Source: Phycisphaerae bacterium
Lineage (GTDB): Bacteria; Planctomycetota; Phycisphaerae; Sedimentisphaerales; Anaerobacaceae
Direction: 5' to 3'
Assembly: GCA_017993835.1 (NCBI GenBank)
Contig: JAGOLX010000030.1
Location: 1-64,000 of the forward strand
DNA length: 64,000 nucleotides
In this document: piece by piece, positions 34,253 through 43,774 of the stretch
How the letters are laid out: each line of letters begins with the position of its first letter
Position numbering within the stretch: the stretch's first letter is position 1
Position numbers and translations under genes: made by a program
The notes under the pieces: generated by a model
Databases searched by the model: none
Told to the model about the DNA's origin: nothing
The model's input: the letters and a program-made list of their open reading frames with translations, nothing else

Positions 34253-35986
34253 ATGAATCCTATCGTACACAGAATGCTCGATCAGGGTGTGATTGATGAA
34301 TCCGCGGCCCGGGGAATCAGCGGCTTGCTCGCCGAGGGCGAGCCGCCGACCCGGGCCTTCGCGGCCTGCGGCGTGGCCAGCGAGCCGTTGCTGCGGTTCC
34401 TGGCCCGCGATCTCGGACTGGCCTACGTGGAACTCGAAGGGCGGACGTTCACCCGGGAGTTCCTCACCCAGTTCCCCGCCCGCATCCTCCTGGACAAGCA
34501 CATCATGCCCGTTCAGGGCGACAACGGCGATCTGCTCGCGGTCACGAGCGATCCATTCGACACGTCGAGTGTCGATGAGCTGCGCCTGGCGACGGGACGC
34601 GACTATCAGGTCGCGCTGGCGCCTCTGGCGGAGATCGACCGATGCATCAAGAAGTACCTGGGCGTCGGCGCCGACACGGTTCAGTCGATGATCTCGGAGG
34701 CCGGCGACAACGGCCTGCAGGTCATTGACACGGACTCGGACGACGATATGGATTTAACGGAGGCCGCGGAAGGGGCCTCCATCATCCGATTCGTCAACCA
34801 GATTTTGACCGAAGCGATCGAACTGCGAGCGACGGACGTGCACATCGAGCCGTTCGAGGAGAGCCTGCGGGTCCGCTATCGAATCGATGGCGTCCTCCAG
34901 GAAGCATCCCTCGCGGCCGAAGTCAAGCAGTTCCAGGCGGCCATCGTCTCGCGTCTGAAGATTCTCGCCAAGCTGGACATCGCGGAGAAACGTGTGCCGC
35001 AGGACGGGCGCATCAAGATCGTCATCTCCGGTCGCGAGATCGACGTTCGTGTCTCCGTGATCCCGATGATCTACGGCGAAGCGGTCGTGCTCCGTCTGCT
35101 GGACCGATCCAACGTCCTGTTGGGCCTGGACAAGCTGGGGATGTCCGCCCGCGACCTGAAGATCATGGAGATGATCCTGGAAAGGCCGCATGGGATCATC
35201 CTGGTGACCGGACCGACCGGTAGCGGCAAGACGACCAGCCTCTACGCGGCCCTCTCCCACATCAACGACATTCAGCGCAAGATCATCACGATCGAGGACC
35301 CCATCGAGTACCAGCTCCACGGGATCAACCAGATCCAGGTCTCGCGCAAGGCCGGACTGACGTTCGCCAGCGGTCTTCGCTCCATTCTGCGTCACGACCC
35401 CGACGTGGTCCTGGTCGGTGAGATTCGCGATTCGGAGACTGCGGAGATCGCGATCCAGGCGTCCCTGACCGGGCACCTGGTCTTCTCGACCCTGCACACG
35501 AACGACGCGCCGAGCGCCCTGACTCGGCTGGTCGATATGAAGATTGAACCGTATCTGGTGGCCTCCTCGCTGGAGGCGGTCCTGGCGCAGCGGCTCATCC
35601 GCACGATCTGCAAGCACTGCAGGGAACCGTTGACCGCCAGCGAAATGGCGCCCCTGAAGCACCGGTTCGGCGACCGGCTGCCCGATGTCCTGTACAAGGG
35701 ACGAGGATGCCGGGAGTGCCAGGGGACGGGGTATCGCGGGCGGATCGGCATCTTCGAGATGATGGTGGTCACCGACGATGTTCGCTCTTTGATCATCGAG
35801 AATGCCTCGGCCCCCGAGCTGCGGAAAATGGCGGTGAAACACGGCATGACCAGCCTCCGCGATGACGGGTTCCGCCACCTGTCCGGCGGGCGGTCCACGG
35901 TCGAGGAGATCCTCCGCGTGACGAAGGACGAGGTGTTCGAGATGAACGGGCTGCTCGGCGCGGAGCCGCCCAAGGAACGCGAGTGA
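34253..35986 (+). CDS. gspE: Type II secretion / type IV pilus assembly ATPase GspE
   Basis: 577 aa. N-terminal MshEN-like domain (about 1-150), then the secretion ATPase core: Walker A GPTGSGKT at 320-327, Asp box IITIEDPIEYQ, Walker B DPDVVLVGEIRD and His box GHLVFSTLHTNDAPSA. Zinc-binding cysteines occur as C453-KH-C456 and C486-RE-C489. The protein powers pseudopilus assembly at the inner membrane. First core gene of the gspEFGHIJKLMCD order. Confidence 0.95.
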   Translation: MNPIVHRMLDQGVIDESAARGISGLLAEGEPPTRAFAACGVASEPLLRFLARDLGLAYVELEGRTFTREFLTQFPARILLDKHIMPVQGDNGDLLAVTSDPFDTSSVDELRLATGRDYQVALAPLAEIDRCIKKYLGVGADTVQSMISEAGDNGLQVIDTDSDDDMDLTEAAEGASIIRFVNQILTEAIELRATDVHIEPFEESLRVRYRIDGVLQEASLAAEVKQFQAAIVSRLKILAKLDIAEKRVPQDGRIKIVISGREIDVRVSVIPMIYGEAVVLRLLDRSNVLLGLDKLGMSARDLKIMEMILERPHGIILVTGPTGSGKTTSLYAALSHINDIQRKIITIEDPIEYQLHGINQIQVSRKAGLTFASGLRSILRHDPDVVLVGEIRDSETAEIAIQASLTGHLVFSTLHTNDAPSALTRLVDMKIEPYLVASSLEAVLAQRLIRTICKHCREPLTASEMAPLKHRFGDRLPDVLYKGRGCRECQGTGYRGRIGIFEMMVVTDDVRSLIIENASAPELRKMAVKHGMTSLRDDGFRHLSGGRSTVEEILRVTKDEVFEMNGLLGAEPPKERE

Positions 35987-36052
35987 TTGTCGACGCCTGA
36001 TCTGCGATTCGTCCAATCGACAATCAACCTTCCAGGTTCAGACTGAGATCCT

Positions 36053-37264
36053 ATGGCAACCTTTCTCTACAAGGCGATTGACACGCAGGGCCGTCAGGTG
36101 GCCGACAAGCTGGTGGCGCCCGACCGGGCGGCGGCGATCGACCAGCTCTTCGGCCTGAGTCTGAGCCCGATCTCCGTGGAGCGGCAGGAAGAGCGGCCCG
36201 CAGAGGGGCTGTTCTCCCGCGGCGGTCGGATCTCCAAGGGCGAGGTCGAGGCCTTCACCCGCCAGTTGGCCAACCTCCTGGCGGCCGGCGTGCCGCTGAG
36301 CCGGGCACTGAGCATTCTCAGTCGCGAATCCGCCAAGCCAGCGGCCGGCAAGCTCTGGGCCACCGTGCATGACCAGGTCTCCGGGGGTATGTCCCTGGCC
36401 GATTCGCTCGGCCAGCACCCCCGAGCGTTCCCGCCCGTCTACGTGGCCATGGTCCGAGCGGGCGAGACCGGCGGATTCCTCGACGTGGTCCTCGAACAGA
36501 TCGCCACGTTCCGCGCCCAGGAGCAGGAGTTGAAGAACAAGGTCACCTCGGCGATGTTGTACCCGCTGATCCTCTCGGTGCTGGCCACGGGCATCCTGGT
36601 GTTCCTGCTGGTGTACTTCATCCCGAAGTTCTCGACGATGTTTGCGGAGTATGGCGGGTCGCTGCCGACCTTGACGAAGGCCATCGTGTCGGCCAGCGAG
36701 TTGGTCGCACGCTACTGGTTCGTCGTCGTGCTCGCGGGGGCCCTGGCCGTCTTCGGGGTGCGCCGCACGGCGACCACGGACGAGGGCCGTCGGCTCGTGC
36801 AGCGCATCGTGCTCCGCCTGCCCCTGTTCGGGCGGGCGGCCGCGAGGTTTGCCCTCGTCCGGTTCTGCCGGATGCTGGGAACCCTCGTCGGCGCGGGCGT
36901 GCCCCTCGTCGCGGCGCTTCGCGTCGCCAAGGAGGCCATCGGCAACCAGGTCCTGGCCGATACCGTGGACAGCGCCATCGAGGACGTGCAGCGAGGGACC
37001 GCGCTGGCCCGCAGTCTGGAGGGATGCCGGGAGCTGTTCCCCGCGTCGGTCATCGAGATGGTGTCCGTCGCGGAGGAGAGCGGGCGTCTGGACAAGGAGC
37101 TGACCCGCTTGGCGACGGCCTACGAGCAGGAGTTGGATCGCTACCTGAAGATGCTGGTAGCCATGGCCGAGCCGGCGCTGTTGTTCATCATGGCGGCGGT
37201 CGTCGGGACTATCGTGATCGGCATGATTCTGCCGATCTTCAGCCTGCAAGAGTTGATTCGGTGA
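36053..37264 (+). CDS. gspF: Type II secretion inner-membrane protein GspF
   Basis: 403 aa. Typical GspF/PilC layout: an N-terminal YKAIDTQG segment, two cytoplasmic GspF domains (about 70-190 and 275-395; FTRQLANLLAAGVPLSRAL and RFCRMLGTLVGAGVPLVAAL) and three membrane helices (about 168-200, 222-245, 368-400). It is the platform that links the ATPase to pseudopilin insertion. 66 bases after gspE. Confidence 0.94.
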   Translation: MATFLYKAIDTQGRQVADKLVAPDRAAAIDQLFGLSLSPISVERQEERPAEGLFSRGGRISKGEVEAFTRQLANLLAAGVPLSRALSILSRESAKPAAGKLWATVHDQVSGGMSLADSLGQHPRAFPPVYVAMVRAGETGGFLDVVLEQIATFRAQEQELKNKVTSAMLYPLILSVLATGILVFLLVYFIPKFSTMFAEYGGSLPTLTKAIVSASELVARYWFVVVLAGALAVFGVRRTATTDEGRRLVQRIVLRLPLFGRAAARFALVRFCRMLGTLVGAGVPLVAALRVAKEAIGNQVLADTVDSAIEDVQRGTALARSLEGCRELFPASVIEMVSVAEESGRLDKELTRLATAYEQELDRYLKMLVAMAEPALLFIMAAVVGTIVIGMILPIFSLQELIR

Positions 37265-37350
37265 GAAGGCAGGGAACCGCCGCTGAGACGGTCGAACGAA
37301 GGGTTGGAAGAAGCCACTGCCGGTTAGGAATTCTTGGATTGGGATGGATT

Positions 37351-37821
37351 ATGAAATCAGCAGCGAAATACGGAACGAGTCGGAGCAGTTGTGGGCGGCA
37401 CGCCAGGCGGACGCGGGGCTTCACCCTGATCGAGCTGATGCTGGTGCTGGTGATCCTGGCCACGTTGGCGACAATCGTGGCGCCGAAGCTCACCGGCCAG
37501 TCTCAGAAGGCCAAGAAGACTGCGGCTCGCACGCAAATCTCCCAGTTCGAGGTGGCCCTCGACGCCTTCGAGATCGACCTGGGGCGCTATCCGACGACGG
37601 CCGAGGGGCTGCGGGCGCTGGTCGAAAAGCCGGCCTCGGACTCCGAAGACTGGACGCAGCCGTACCTGAAGCAGGCTGTTCCGCTCGACCCGTGGAAGAA
37701 CGAGTACGTCTACCGCTATCCCGGCCAGTATAACCAGGACGGCTACGACCTGTACTCCTGCGGCCCGGACGGCAGGCAGGGCGGCGACGACGATATCAAG
37801 AACTGGTCGGATGAGAAGTAG
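37351..37821 (+). CDS. gspG: Major pseudopilin GspG
   Basis: 156 aa from the ATG at 37351. A long basic leader of about 22 residues, then the prepilin cleavage site RG/FTLIELMLVLVILATLA with Glu at mature position 5. The C-terminal half has the GspG signature: GRYPTTAEGLRALVEKP, PLDPWKNEYVYRYPG, and YDLYSCGPDGRQGGDDDI, which is the calcium-binding end. Main subunit of the secretion pseudopilus; needs a prepilin peptidase, which is not in the window. Confidence 0.94.
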   Translation: MKSAAKYGTSRSSCGRHARRTRGFTLIELMLVLVILATLATIVAPKLTGQSQKAKKTAARTQISQFEVALDAFEIDLGRYPTTAEGLRALVEKPASDSEDWTQPYLKQAVPLDPWKNEYVYRYPGQYNQDGYDLYSCGPDGRQGGDDDIKNWSDEK

Positions 37822-37902
37822 CCGACGAGAGCCAGGGCTCCACGACCCGTTGAAAGAAACACCTGGCAATCGAAGAGACGACATCTCTTCCCGGACAGGC
37901 AC

Positions 37903-38427
37903 ATGATTGCGAATCCGAGACAACACGATGGGCACAGGGGGATGACCCTCCTGGAGCTGATTCTGGTCATGATGATCCTGTCGACCGTCCTGGCGATGGC
38001 GGCGCCGTCTCTTCGCGGGTTCTTCATCTCTCGTCGGGGTGACGACGCGGCCGCCCAGATCCTCGCGATGACTCAGTACGCTCGTTCGCAAGCCGTCAGC
38101 GAGGGGGTCATCTACCGCCTGAACCTCGATGTTCAGCAGCGGACGTACTGGCTGACGGCTCAGAAGTCGGGCGACTACGAGCGCCTGGAGAACGAGTTCG
38201 GTAGGACCTTCGCCATCTCCAAGGACCTTGTCCTGGAGGTGGAGGACGTTGTGAAGGAGGGTCGGGAGGCTTTCCTGGAGTTCTCGCCGTACGGGACGGT
38301 GACCGCCGCGACGATCCGATTGATCGACCGGCAGGGGCGGGCCCTCGAAATCACCTGCCCGACCGCGACGGAATCGTTCTCGATCACCGAGTGTGAAGAG
38401 GTCTACAAGCGATATGCATCCCAGTGA
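37903..38427 (+). CDS. gspH: Minor pseudopilin GspH
   Basis: 174 aa; prepilin motif RG/MTLLELILVMMILSTVLAM at about residues 13-32. The rest is a beta-rich minor pseudopilin body (MTQYARSQAVSEGVIYRLNL, FLEFSPYGTVTAATIRLID), as in GspH/FimT proteins. It overlaps the start of gspI. Confidence 0.9.
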   Translation: MIANPRQHDGHRGMTLLELILVMMILSTVLAMAAPSLRGFFISRRGDDAAAQILAMTQYARSQAVSEGVIYRLNLDVQQRTYWLTAQKSGDYERLENEFGRTFAISKDLVLEVEDVVKEGREAFLEFSPYGTVTAATIRLIDRQGRALEITCPTATESFSITECEEVYKRYASQ

Positions 38428-38827
38428 GCCGACAACCTGGTCCGCACGTGCCGCGAGGGCCGGATGCGGCGGCTTCACCTTCATCGAGCTGCTCGTCACG
38501 ATCGCGCTGCTCGGGATCATCATGCCGGTGGCGATGCGAACCATCGGGATTTGCACCCGCCTCGGGGGCGAGTCCCGCAGGCAGATGGAAGCAGCCTCCC
38601 TGGCCAAGACCAAGCTCAGCGAACTGATCGTCACCGGCGATTGGGAGAACGGCAATCAGCAGGGGGAGTTCGACGAGGACGACTGGGCCGACTACAAATG
38701 GTCCGCGACAGTGACCAACTGGACGGACACCTCGGTTCGCCTGGTGGAACTGACGGTCACCTGGCAGTCCATGGGACGCCAGCGGGGGGTCACGCTCAGC
38801 ACGTTGATGTACCCGGAGGAGAGCTGA
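38414..38827 (+). CDS. gspI: Minor pseudopilin GspI
   Basis: 137 aa from the ATG at 38414, chosen over a GTG 21 bases upstream; either way it overlaps gspH (14 bases from the ATG). Prepilin motif GG/FTFIELLVTIALLGIIMPVA. Then SLAKTKLSELIVTGDWENG, which matches the GspI pattern of an A-x-x-x-L-x-E-L-x-x-x-G helix. Part of the pseudopilus tip with GspJ and GspK. Confidence 0.88.
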   Translation: MHPSEPTTWSARAARAGCGGFTFIELLVTIALLGIIMPVAMRTIGICTRLGGESRRQMEAASLAKTKLSELIVTGDWENGNQQGEFDEDDWADYKWSATVTNWTDTSVRLVELTVTWQSMGRQRGVTLSTLMYPEES

Positions 38828-38828
38828 G

Positions 38829-39617
38829 ATGACGCCTTGGACGCGACAACCCGAAGGCTTCACCCTCATGGAGCTGCTGGTGGCCATGGTGCTGATGGTC
38901 GCGGTGGCTTCCTGCCTGTACACGGCGTTGTACACGGGCTTCCGGGCGCAGCGCAGCGCCCTGCAGGCGGTGGAGCCGACGCTGCAGGCGCTCAACGCGA
39001 TCGATCTGCTCAAGGAGGACATTCTGGGCGTTCTGCCGCCGGGCGACAGCAACAGTCTGGCGGGCGCCTTCGTCGGCGAGGATTCCGGCGGGGTCAAGGG
39101 GGTGGAAGCCGATTCGCTCGAGTTCTACACGACCCACGTGTATGCCGGGGACGACGAGATCAGCGGGGGAGTCGGTAAGATCGAACTGCTCCTGGAAGAG
39201 GAAGATGCCCAGGACCGGCAGCGCACCTATACGACATACAAGCTCGTCCGGGATGTGACGACGAATCTGCTGGCTCGCAAAGCGCAGGAGCCTGTCCAAC
39301 AGGTCCTGTGCCGCGACGTTGTGTCCCTGAACTTCCGCTACTACGACGGCGAAGACTGGCTGGACGACTGGGATTCCTCGGAGGACGCCAATAGTCTGCC
39401 GCTGGCGGTCGAAGTGGACATCGAGATCGCCTATCACCGCAGGAGCGGCCGACGCGACAAGAACAGCCAGGAGAAACCCGAGACACGCCGGCTCGTGCAG
39501 AGCTTCGCCGTGCCGTGCAAGGCCGCCGAGGAGACGAGCGACACCGAGACGACGTCGAGCGGAACGACCTCGGGCAGTTCAGCATCGAGCGGTTCGACGT
39601 CGGGGGCAGCACGATGA
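38829..39617 (+). CDS. gspJ: Minor pseudopilin GspJ
   Basis: 262 aa; prepilin motif EG/FTLMELLVAMVLMVAVAS. The body has the GspJ-like FYTTHV and LCRDVVSLNFRYYDGEDW segments. The last 35 residues are a Ser/Thr/Gly tail beyond the usual family end. Stop and gspK start overlap as ATGA. Confidence 0.88.
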   Translation: MTPWTRQPEGFTLMELLVAMVLMVAVASCLYTALYTGFRAQRSALQAVEPTLQALNAIDLLKEDILGVLPPGDSNSLAGAFVGEDSGGVKGVEADSLEFYTTHVYAGDDEISGGVGKIELLLEEEDAQDRQRTYTTYKLVRDVTTNLLARKAQEPVQQVLCRDVVSLNFRYYDGEDWLDDWDSSEDANSLPLAVEVDIEIAYHRRSGRRDKNSQEKPETRRLVQSFAVPCKAAEETSDTETTSSGTTSGSSASSGSTSGAAR

Positions 39618-41026
39618 TGCGACAACAGATGGCTGGACAATTCGAATCGCGTTCAGGATTTGGCCCAACTCACGACCGGCGAGCCCGGGGGACCGTCCTG
39701 ATCGTCACCATCTGGGTCGTCCTGGTCCTGGCGGGTCTGGCCCTGGTGTTCGCCCGGTCCATGCGCGTCTCCGCCAGCGTGGCGGCCAACCATGTGGCTT
39801 CCCTGCAGGCGGAGTGCCTGGCCGGCGGTGCGCTGCAGTACGTCGTCGCGAAGATCACCGAGGCCGCGGACGCGGAAGAGGACGAGGCCGGTCTCGACGA
39901 CAGCGACGACTACGAGGAACGGGAAGTGGGCGAGGAGGGCTTCTTCTGGGTTCTGTCTTCGAACCTCGAGAGCGACCGCGAATTCGCCTATGGTCTGACC
40001 GACGAAGCGGGCAAGATTAACCTCAACTCCGCGTCGGTCGAGATGCTCCAGAAACTGCCCGGGATGACCGCCGAACTGGCGGCCTCGATCGTCGACTGGC
40101 GGGACTCGGACACCGACGTCACCACCAGCGGGGCCGAGAGCGAGTACTACCTCCTCCAGGCCGACGGATACCAGTGCAAGAACGCCCCCCTGGAGACCGT
40201 CGACGAGATCCTCCTGATCAAGGGAGCCACGGAGGAATTGCTCTACGGCGAGGACACCAACCTCAACGGCTACCTGGATGACCACGAGAACGACGGTGAC
40301 GAGAGCGAGCCGGACGACAACCACAACGGCAATCTCGACGCCGGGTTCTATGACTACGTCACGGTCTACAGTGTGGAGCAGAACGTGGACGCCGATGGCG
40401 GGGACCGCGTCGACATCAGCGACGCCAGCGCCGTCTCGGATCTCCAGACGCTGTTGGAGGAGACGTTCAAGCAGGATCGAGCCCTGGAGATCGTAATGAC
40501 CAGTGGCATCAGCTCGAACCCGAGCTACGAGAACATCCTGGACTTCTACTACCGGTCGGGCATGACGCTCGACGAGTTCTCGCAGATCGCCGACAAGCTG
40601 ACGACCAGCAGCGAGGTGACGCTGACCGGCATGGTGAATGTGAACACCGCGCCGAAGGAGGTGCTGGCGTGCCTGCCTAACCTGGAGAACAGCGACGCGG
40701 AGTCGCTGGTCGCGTATCGCGAATCGCACAGCGACAAGCTCGGCTCCATCGCCTGGGTGACGCAGGTCCTGGATCAGGAGAAGGCCGTCGGGATCGGCAG
40801 CTACATCACCGTGCGTTCGTACCAGTATTCTGCGGACATCGTCTGTGTGTCCGCCAACGGGCGGGCGTACAAACGGTATCGCGCGGTCCTCGACACGCAG
40901 GGGGATTCGCCGCGGGTCGTGTATTGGCGGAGTCTCACCCACTTCGGCTGGCCCTTGCAGCCGGAGATTCTGGACGCCCTCAAGAAGGGGCAGCCACTTA
41001 CCAGTGTTGTCTTGAGTATGCATTGA
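39614..41026 (+). CDS. gspK: Minor pseudopilin GspK
   Basis: 470 aa from the ATG at 39614, coupled to gspJ by ATGA overlap. N-terminal segment RARGTVLIVTIWVVLVLAGL is a GspK-type prepilin end, with Gly/Thr in place of Phe and no Glu at position 5, which is normal for GspK. Two helix-hairpin-helix-like parts: INLNSASVEMLQKLPGMT and VNVNTAPKEVLACLPNL. An acidic insert with EDTNLNGYLDDHENDGDESE resembles calcium-binding loops. It caps the pseudopilus. Confidence 0.9.
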   Translation: MMRQQMAGQFESRSGFGPTHDRRARGTVLIVTIWVVLVLAGLALVFARSMRVSASVAANHVASLQAECLAGGALQYVVAKITEAADAEEDEAGLDDSDDYEEREVGEEGFFWVLSSNLESDREFAYGLTDEAGKINLNSASVEMLQKLPGMTAELAASIVDWRDSDTDVTTSGAESEYYLLQADGYQCKNAPLETVDEILLIKGATEELLYGEDTNLNGYLDDHENDGDESEPDDNHNGNLDAGFYDYVTVYSVEQNVDADGGDRVDISDASAVSDLQTLLEETFKQDRALEIVMTSGISSNPSYENILDFYYRSGMTLDEFSQIADKLTTSSEVTLTGMVNVNTAPKEVLACLPNLENSDAESLVAYRESHSDKLGSIAWVTQVLDQEKAVGIGSYITVRSYQYSADIVCVSANGRAYKRYRAVLDTQGDSPRVVYWRSLTHFGWPLQPEILDALKKGQPLTSVVLSMH

Positions 41027-41032
41027 CGGGAC

Positions 41033-42460
41033 ATGAACATGGTCGGCACACGCCACATAGTAGGACTGGCTATCGACGAAGGCGGCATCTTCGCAACGGA
41101 ACTGCACGTCCGGGCGGGTCGCCCCGAGGTGCGCGGCTCCGGCGAGTTCTCCTGGGAAGGGGAATGGACCGCCGAGAACGCCAAAGACCAGGGGCAGCGT
41201 CTGCACAAGTTCCTGCGGGAGCATGGGTTCACCGCGAAGCGTGCGGTGGTTGGCCTTGCGGCCAAGTGGGTCCTGGCGAAGGAGGTCGAGGCCCCTCCGG
41301 CGTCGTCGGAAGCCTTGGCGGGGATTCTGGGCATCCAGGCGGAGCGGGCGTTCTCGATGAACGCCAGCGAACTGGTTTTTGACTACTGCGGGCGGACCAG
41401 TGCGTCCCAGAAGAGCCAGGTGCTCCTCCTGGCCACCCGCCGGCGGATGATCGATCAGATCAAGGATCTGGCCCAGGCGGCGGGGTTGCAGGTCGAGTCC
41501 ATCACGGTCTCGGCTTTCGCCTGCGGTCGGACCCCGTCCGAGAAGGGAGGCGCGTGCCGTTACGGCCTGTACACTCGCCCGACCTACTGCGAGTTTTGGG
41601 GCCAGCTCGACGGCAATCTGCGATTCCTCAAGCATATCCCGATGGTTCTGGACGGGAACCCGTCCGCCTGTACGGACGTGTTGGGTTCCACGATCCAGCG
41701 TCAGATCCTGCTGTCGTCCCGTCAAGATCAGTTGCCGCCGCACCAGGTGGCGGCGTTCGACGCCTGCGGACTGCCGACGGAGGTCTTCGACCGACTCAAC
41801 AAGCGACTGGGACCGCAGATCACGGTCGGCCAAGGATCGACCGGGATGCCTGCCGGCGAGGCGTCGCGCGATCCCAAAGAGGCCCGCGCGGTGGCCGCCA
41901 CGGCGGTGGCGTGGACTGCGGTGGAGCCCGAGGGGGCGGTCGTTGACTTCTTGAATCCGCGCATCGGCGAGAAGAGCAAGAAGGCCGCGGACCAGCGGGT
42001 CATGGTCTGGGCCATTGCGGTGGCCGCGGTCTCGCTGATCGTCCTGGGGGTCTGGTTTGCCCGCTGGCAGGCCGACAGGAACGACATCGCAGAGTACAAA
42101 CAGCAACTGGAGGTCTTGAACGCCGACATCGCGGAGGCCAGGGATGTGGTCGAACGCCTGTCGTATGCCCGCAAGTGGGGCGATACGGATCCCCGATTCC
42201 TCCGTTGCCTGCGCGATGTGACAGAGGCGTTCCCGGAGGAAGGGATCGTCTGGGCGACCAGCCTGGCCTTGAACGACGCCGGCGCCGGCTCCGTGGTGGG
42301 CAAGACGTCGAGCGATGCCAGCTTCTATGAAGTCTGGGACAAGATCAATGCGAACGAGGCGTTCTCCGACGTCAAGATGGTCCACTATCGGGATGTCGGG
42401 CGCAATTCGCGAGAGAAGGAATTCGCCGTCAACTTCACGTTCAACAAGGGGACGAACTGA
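41033..42460 (+). CDS. gspL: GspL-like protein (PilM-type actin fold fused to PilN-type membrane part)
   Basis: 475 aa. Cytoplasmic actin-like domain (about 1-310): IVGLAIDEGGIFATEL at the start, VVGLAAKWVLAKEVE, AVAATAVAW. Then a membrane helix (about 325-347, MVWAIAVAAVSLIVLGVWFA), a coiled coil and a PilN/GspL ferredoxin-like C-terminal domain. This fits the GspL role of docking the ATPase to the membrane ring. Sequence is more PilM/PilN-like than classical GspL. Confidence 0.85.
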   Translation: MNMVGTRHIVGLAIDEGGIFATELHVRAGRPEVRGSGEFSWEGEWTAENAKDQGQRLHKFLREHGFTAKRAVVGLAAKWVLAKEVEAPPASSEALAGILGIQAERAFSMNASELVFDYCGRTSASQKSQVLLLATRRRMIDQIKDLAQAAGLQVESITVSAFACGRTPSEKGGACRYGLYTRPTYCEFWGQLDGNLRFLKHIPMVLDGNPSACTDVLGSTIQRQILLSSRQDQLPPHQVAAFDACGLPTEVFDRLNKRLGPQITVGQGSTGMPAGEASRDPKEARAVAATAVAWTAVEPEGAVVDFLNPRIGEKSKKAADQRVMVWAIAVAAVSLIVLGVWFARWQADRNDIAEYKQQLEVLNADIAEARDVVERLSYARKWGDTDPRFLRCLRDVTEAFPEEGIVWATSLALNDAGAGSVVGKTSSDASFYEVWDKINANEAFSDVKMVHYRDVGRNSREKEFAVNFTFNKGTN

Positions 42461-42462
42461 CC

Positions 42463-43044
42463 ATGGTTCTGACGAAACGAGAGCGAATGCTGGCGATCGC
42501 CACCCTGCTGGTCGTGGGGATCGGAGGGCTTTACGTGGCGGTGATCAAGCCCTTGAGCGACTGGCGACGGGAAACCGAGAACGAGAAGATCGAACTGGAG
42601 GCCCAGCTCCAGGAGGCTCAGGACCTGTTCAGTCGCAAGCGGCTCCTGGAAGGCAAGTGGAGGGGGCTCCTTTCCGAAGGCATGAAGAGCGACGCGGACG
42701 CAGAGAACCGCATCGCGCGGGCGCTGGACGAGTGGTCCCGCCAGACCGGATTGTCGCTGAGCTCGATGAAGGCCGACCGCTCCGTCACTGAGAAAGGAAT
42801 GAACGAGATCATCCTCTCGGTGGGGGGCCGGGGGACCATCGAAGCGGTGGCGTCCTTCCTCTACCGGGTCGAGACTGCCGAGCTGCCGGTGAGGGTCATG
42901 AACCTGCAGCTCGGCTCCGAGTCCGGCGACACCCTGTCCCTTCAACTCCAACTGTCCGCGATCTACCTGGGCAGCGTGAAGAATACGTCCGTACCCACCT
43001 CGCCACAGCAACCGGAGGCCAACGATGAAGAACAAGAGATCTAA
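42463..43044 (+). CDS. gspM: GspM/PilO-like inner-membrane protein
   Basis: 193 aa; membrane helix near the N-terminus (about 9-28, MLAIATLLVVGIGGLYVAVI), coiled coil (about 30-60), then a ferredoxin-like domain with VSVGGRGTIEAVASFLYRVE style strands and helices. Matches PilO/GspM position and layout directly after gspL. Its last 20 bases overlap the next gene. Confidence 0.82.
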   Translation: MVLTKRERMLAIATLLVVGIGGLYVAVIKPLSDWRRETENEKIELEAQLQEAQDLFSRKRLLEGKWRGLLSEGMKSDADAENRIARALDEWSRQTGLSLSSMKADRSVTEKGMNEIILSVGGRGTIEAVASFLYRVETAELPVRVMNLQLGSESGDTLSLQLQLSAIYLGSVKNTSVPTSPQQPEANDEEQEI

Positions 43045-43684
43045 CCGTGCGAGTGTCCCGGCGGTGATATGGGTCGTCGTCGGTGTCGTCCTGGTTCTGG
43101 GGCCGACGGTCGCCTACAGTCAAAGGTCGTCGCGTCAGCGAGTCTCGCGGACTCGTACGTCGTCGGCGCCGGTCGACCCGAATCAGGCCGCCAAGCCGAA
43201 CTCCTGGGAGAGCTTCAACCTCGTTCTGACGCGGAACATCTTCTCCCGCACGCGGACCGCATGGCGTCCGCGGCAGGAGGAAGAACAGCCCCGGGCGAAC
43301 GTCGTGACTCGCAATCCCGAGGCCTACTACGTGCTCAAGGGTGTGGTTCAGGAGAACGACGATTTCTACGCGTTCATCGAGAACTCCCAGGACGGTACGA
43401 GCCTGCAGGTCCGACGGGGTGATCCGGTGGCCCGGGGCACGATCAAGACTCTGACCCTCGATGGGCTGGAGTATCAGATGGAAGGGAAGGACCCGGTGGT
43501 CGTCCGTGTGGGGTACGACCTCGAAGGAGGGATCGGGGTGCTGTCGACGAATCAGATGTTCGATTTGGCGTCGACGCCGTCTTCCTCGACCTCGACGTCC
43601 GACCAGTCGTCGGGCAGCGGCGCGGACGAATCCGAGATCCTCAAACGCCTTATAGAACAGCGTAAACAACAAGTGGGGCAGTAG
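43025..43684 (+). CDS. gspC: GspC/PilP-like periplasmic linker protein
   Basis: 219 aa. One N-terminal membrane helix or signal (about 12-32), then an HR/PilP-like domain: LVLTRNIFSRTRT (the NIFS/R motif typical of GspC), YYVLKGVVQENDDFYAFIEN and VRRGDPVARGTIKTLTLDG. The tail is Ser/Thr rich. It links the inner-membrane ring to the secretin. In the family it usually comes first; here it is between gspM and gspD. Confidence 0.8.
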   Translation: MKNKRSNRASVPAVIWVVVGVVLVLGPTVAYSQRSSRQRVSRTRTSSAPVDPNQAAKPNSWESFNLVLTRNIFSRTRTAWRPRQEEEQPRANVVTRNPEAYYVLKGVVQENDDFYAFIENSQDGTSLQVRRGDPVARGTIKTLTLDGLEYQMEGKDPVVVRVGYDLEGGIGVLSTNQMFDLASTPSSSTSTSDQSSGSGADESEILKRLIEQRKQQVGQ

Positions 43685-43774
43685 TGTCCCGATCCGATGC
43701 GTCTTGTCCGGGATCCCAACGCGTCGTCCTGCGTTGGGGGGCCCCTCATAGACCTGTGCGAAGGAGTACGTGCA

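Noticed and set aside
34754-36016. 420-codon minus-strand frame opposite gspE
   Set aside because: Shadow of a gene with Walker A, Walker B and zinc motifs.
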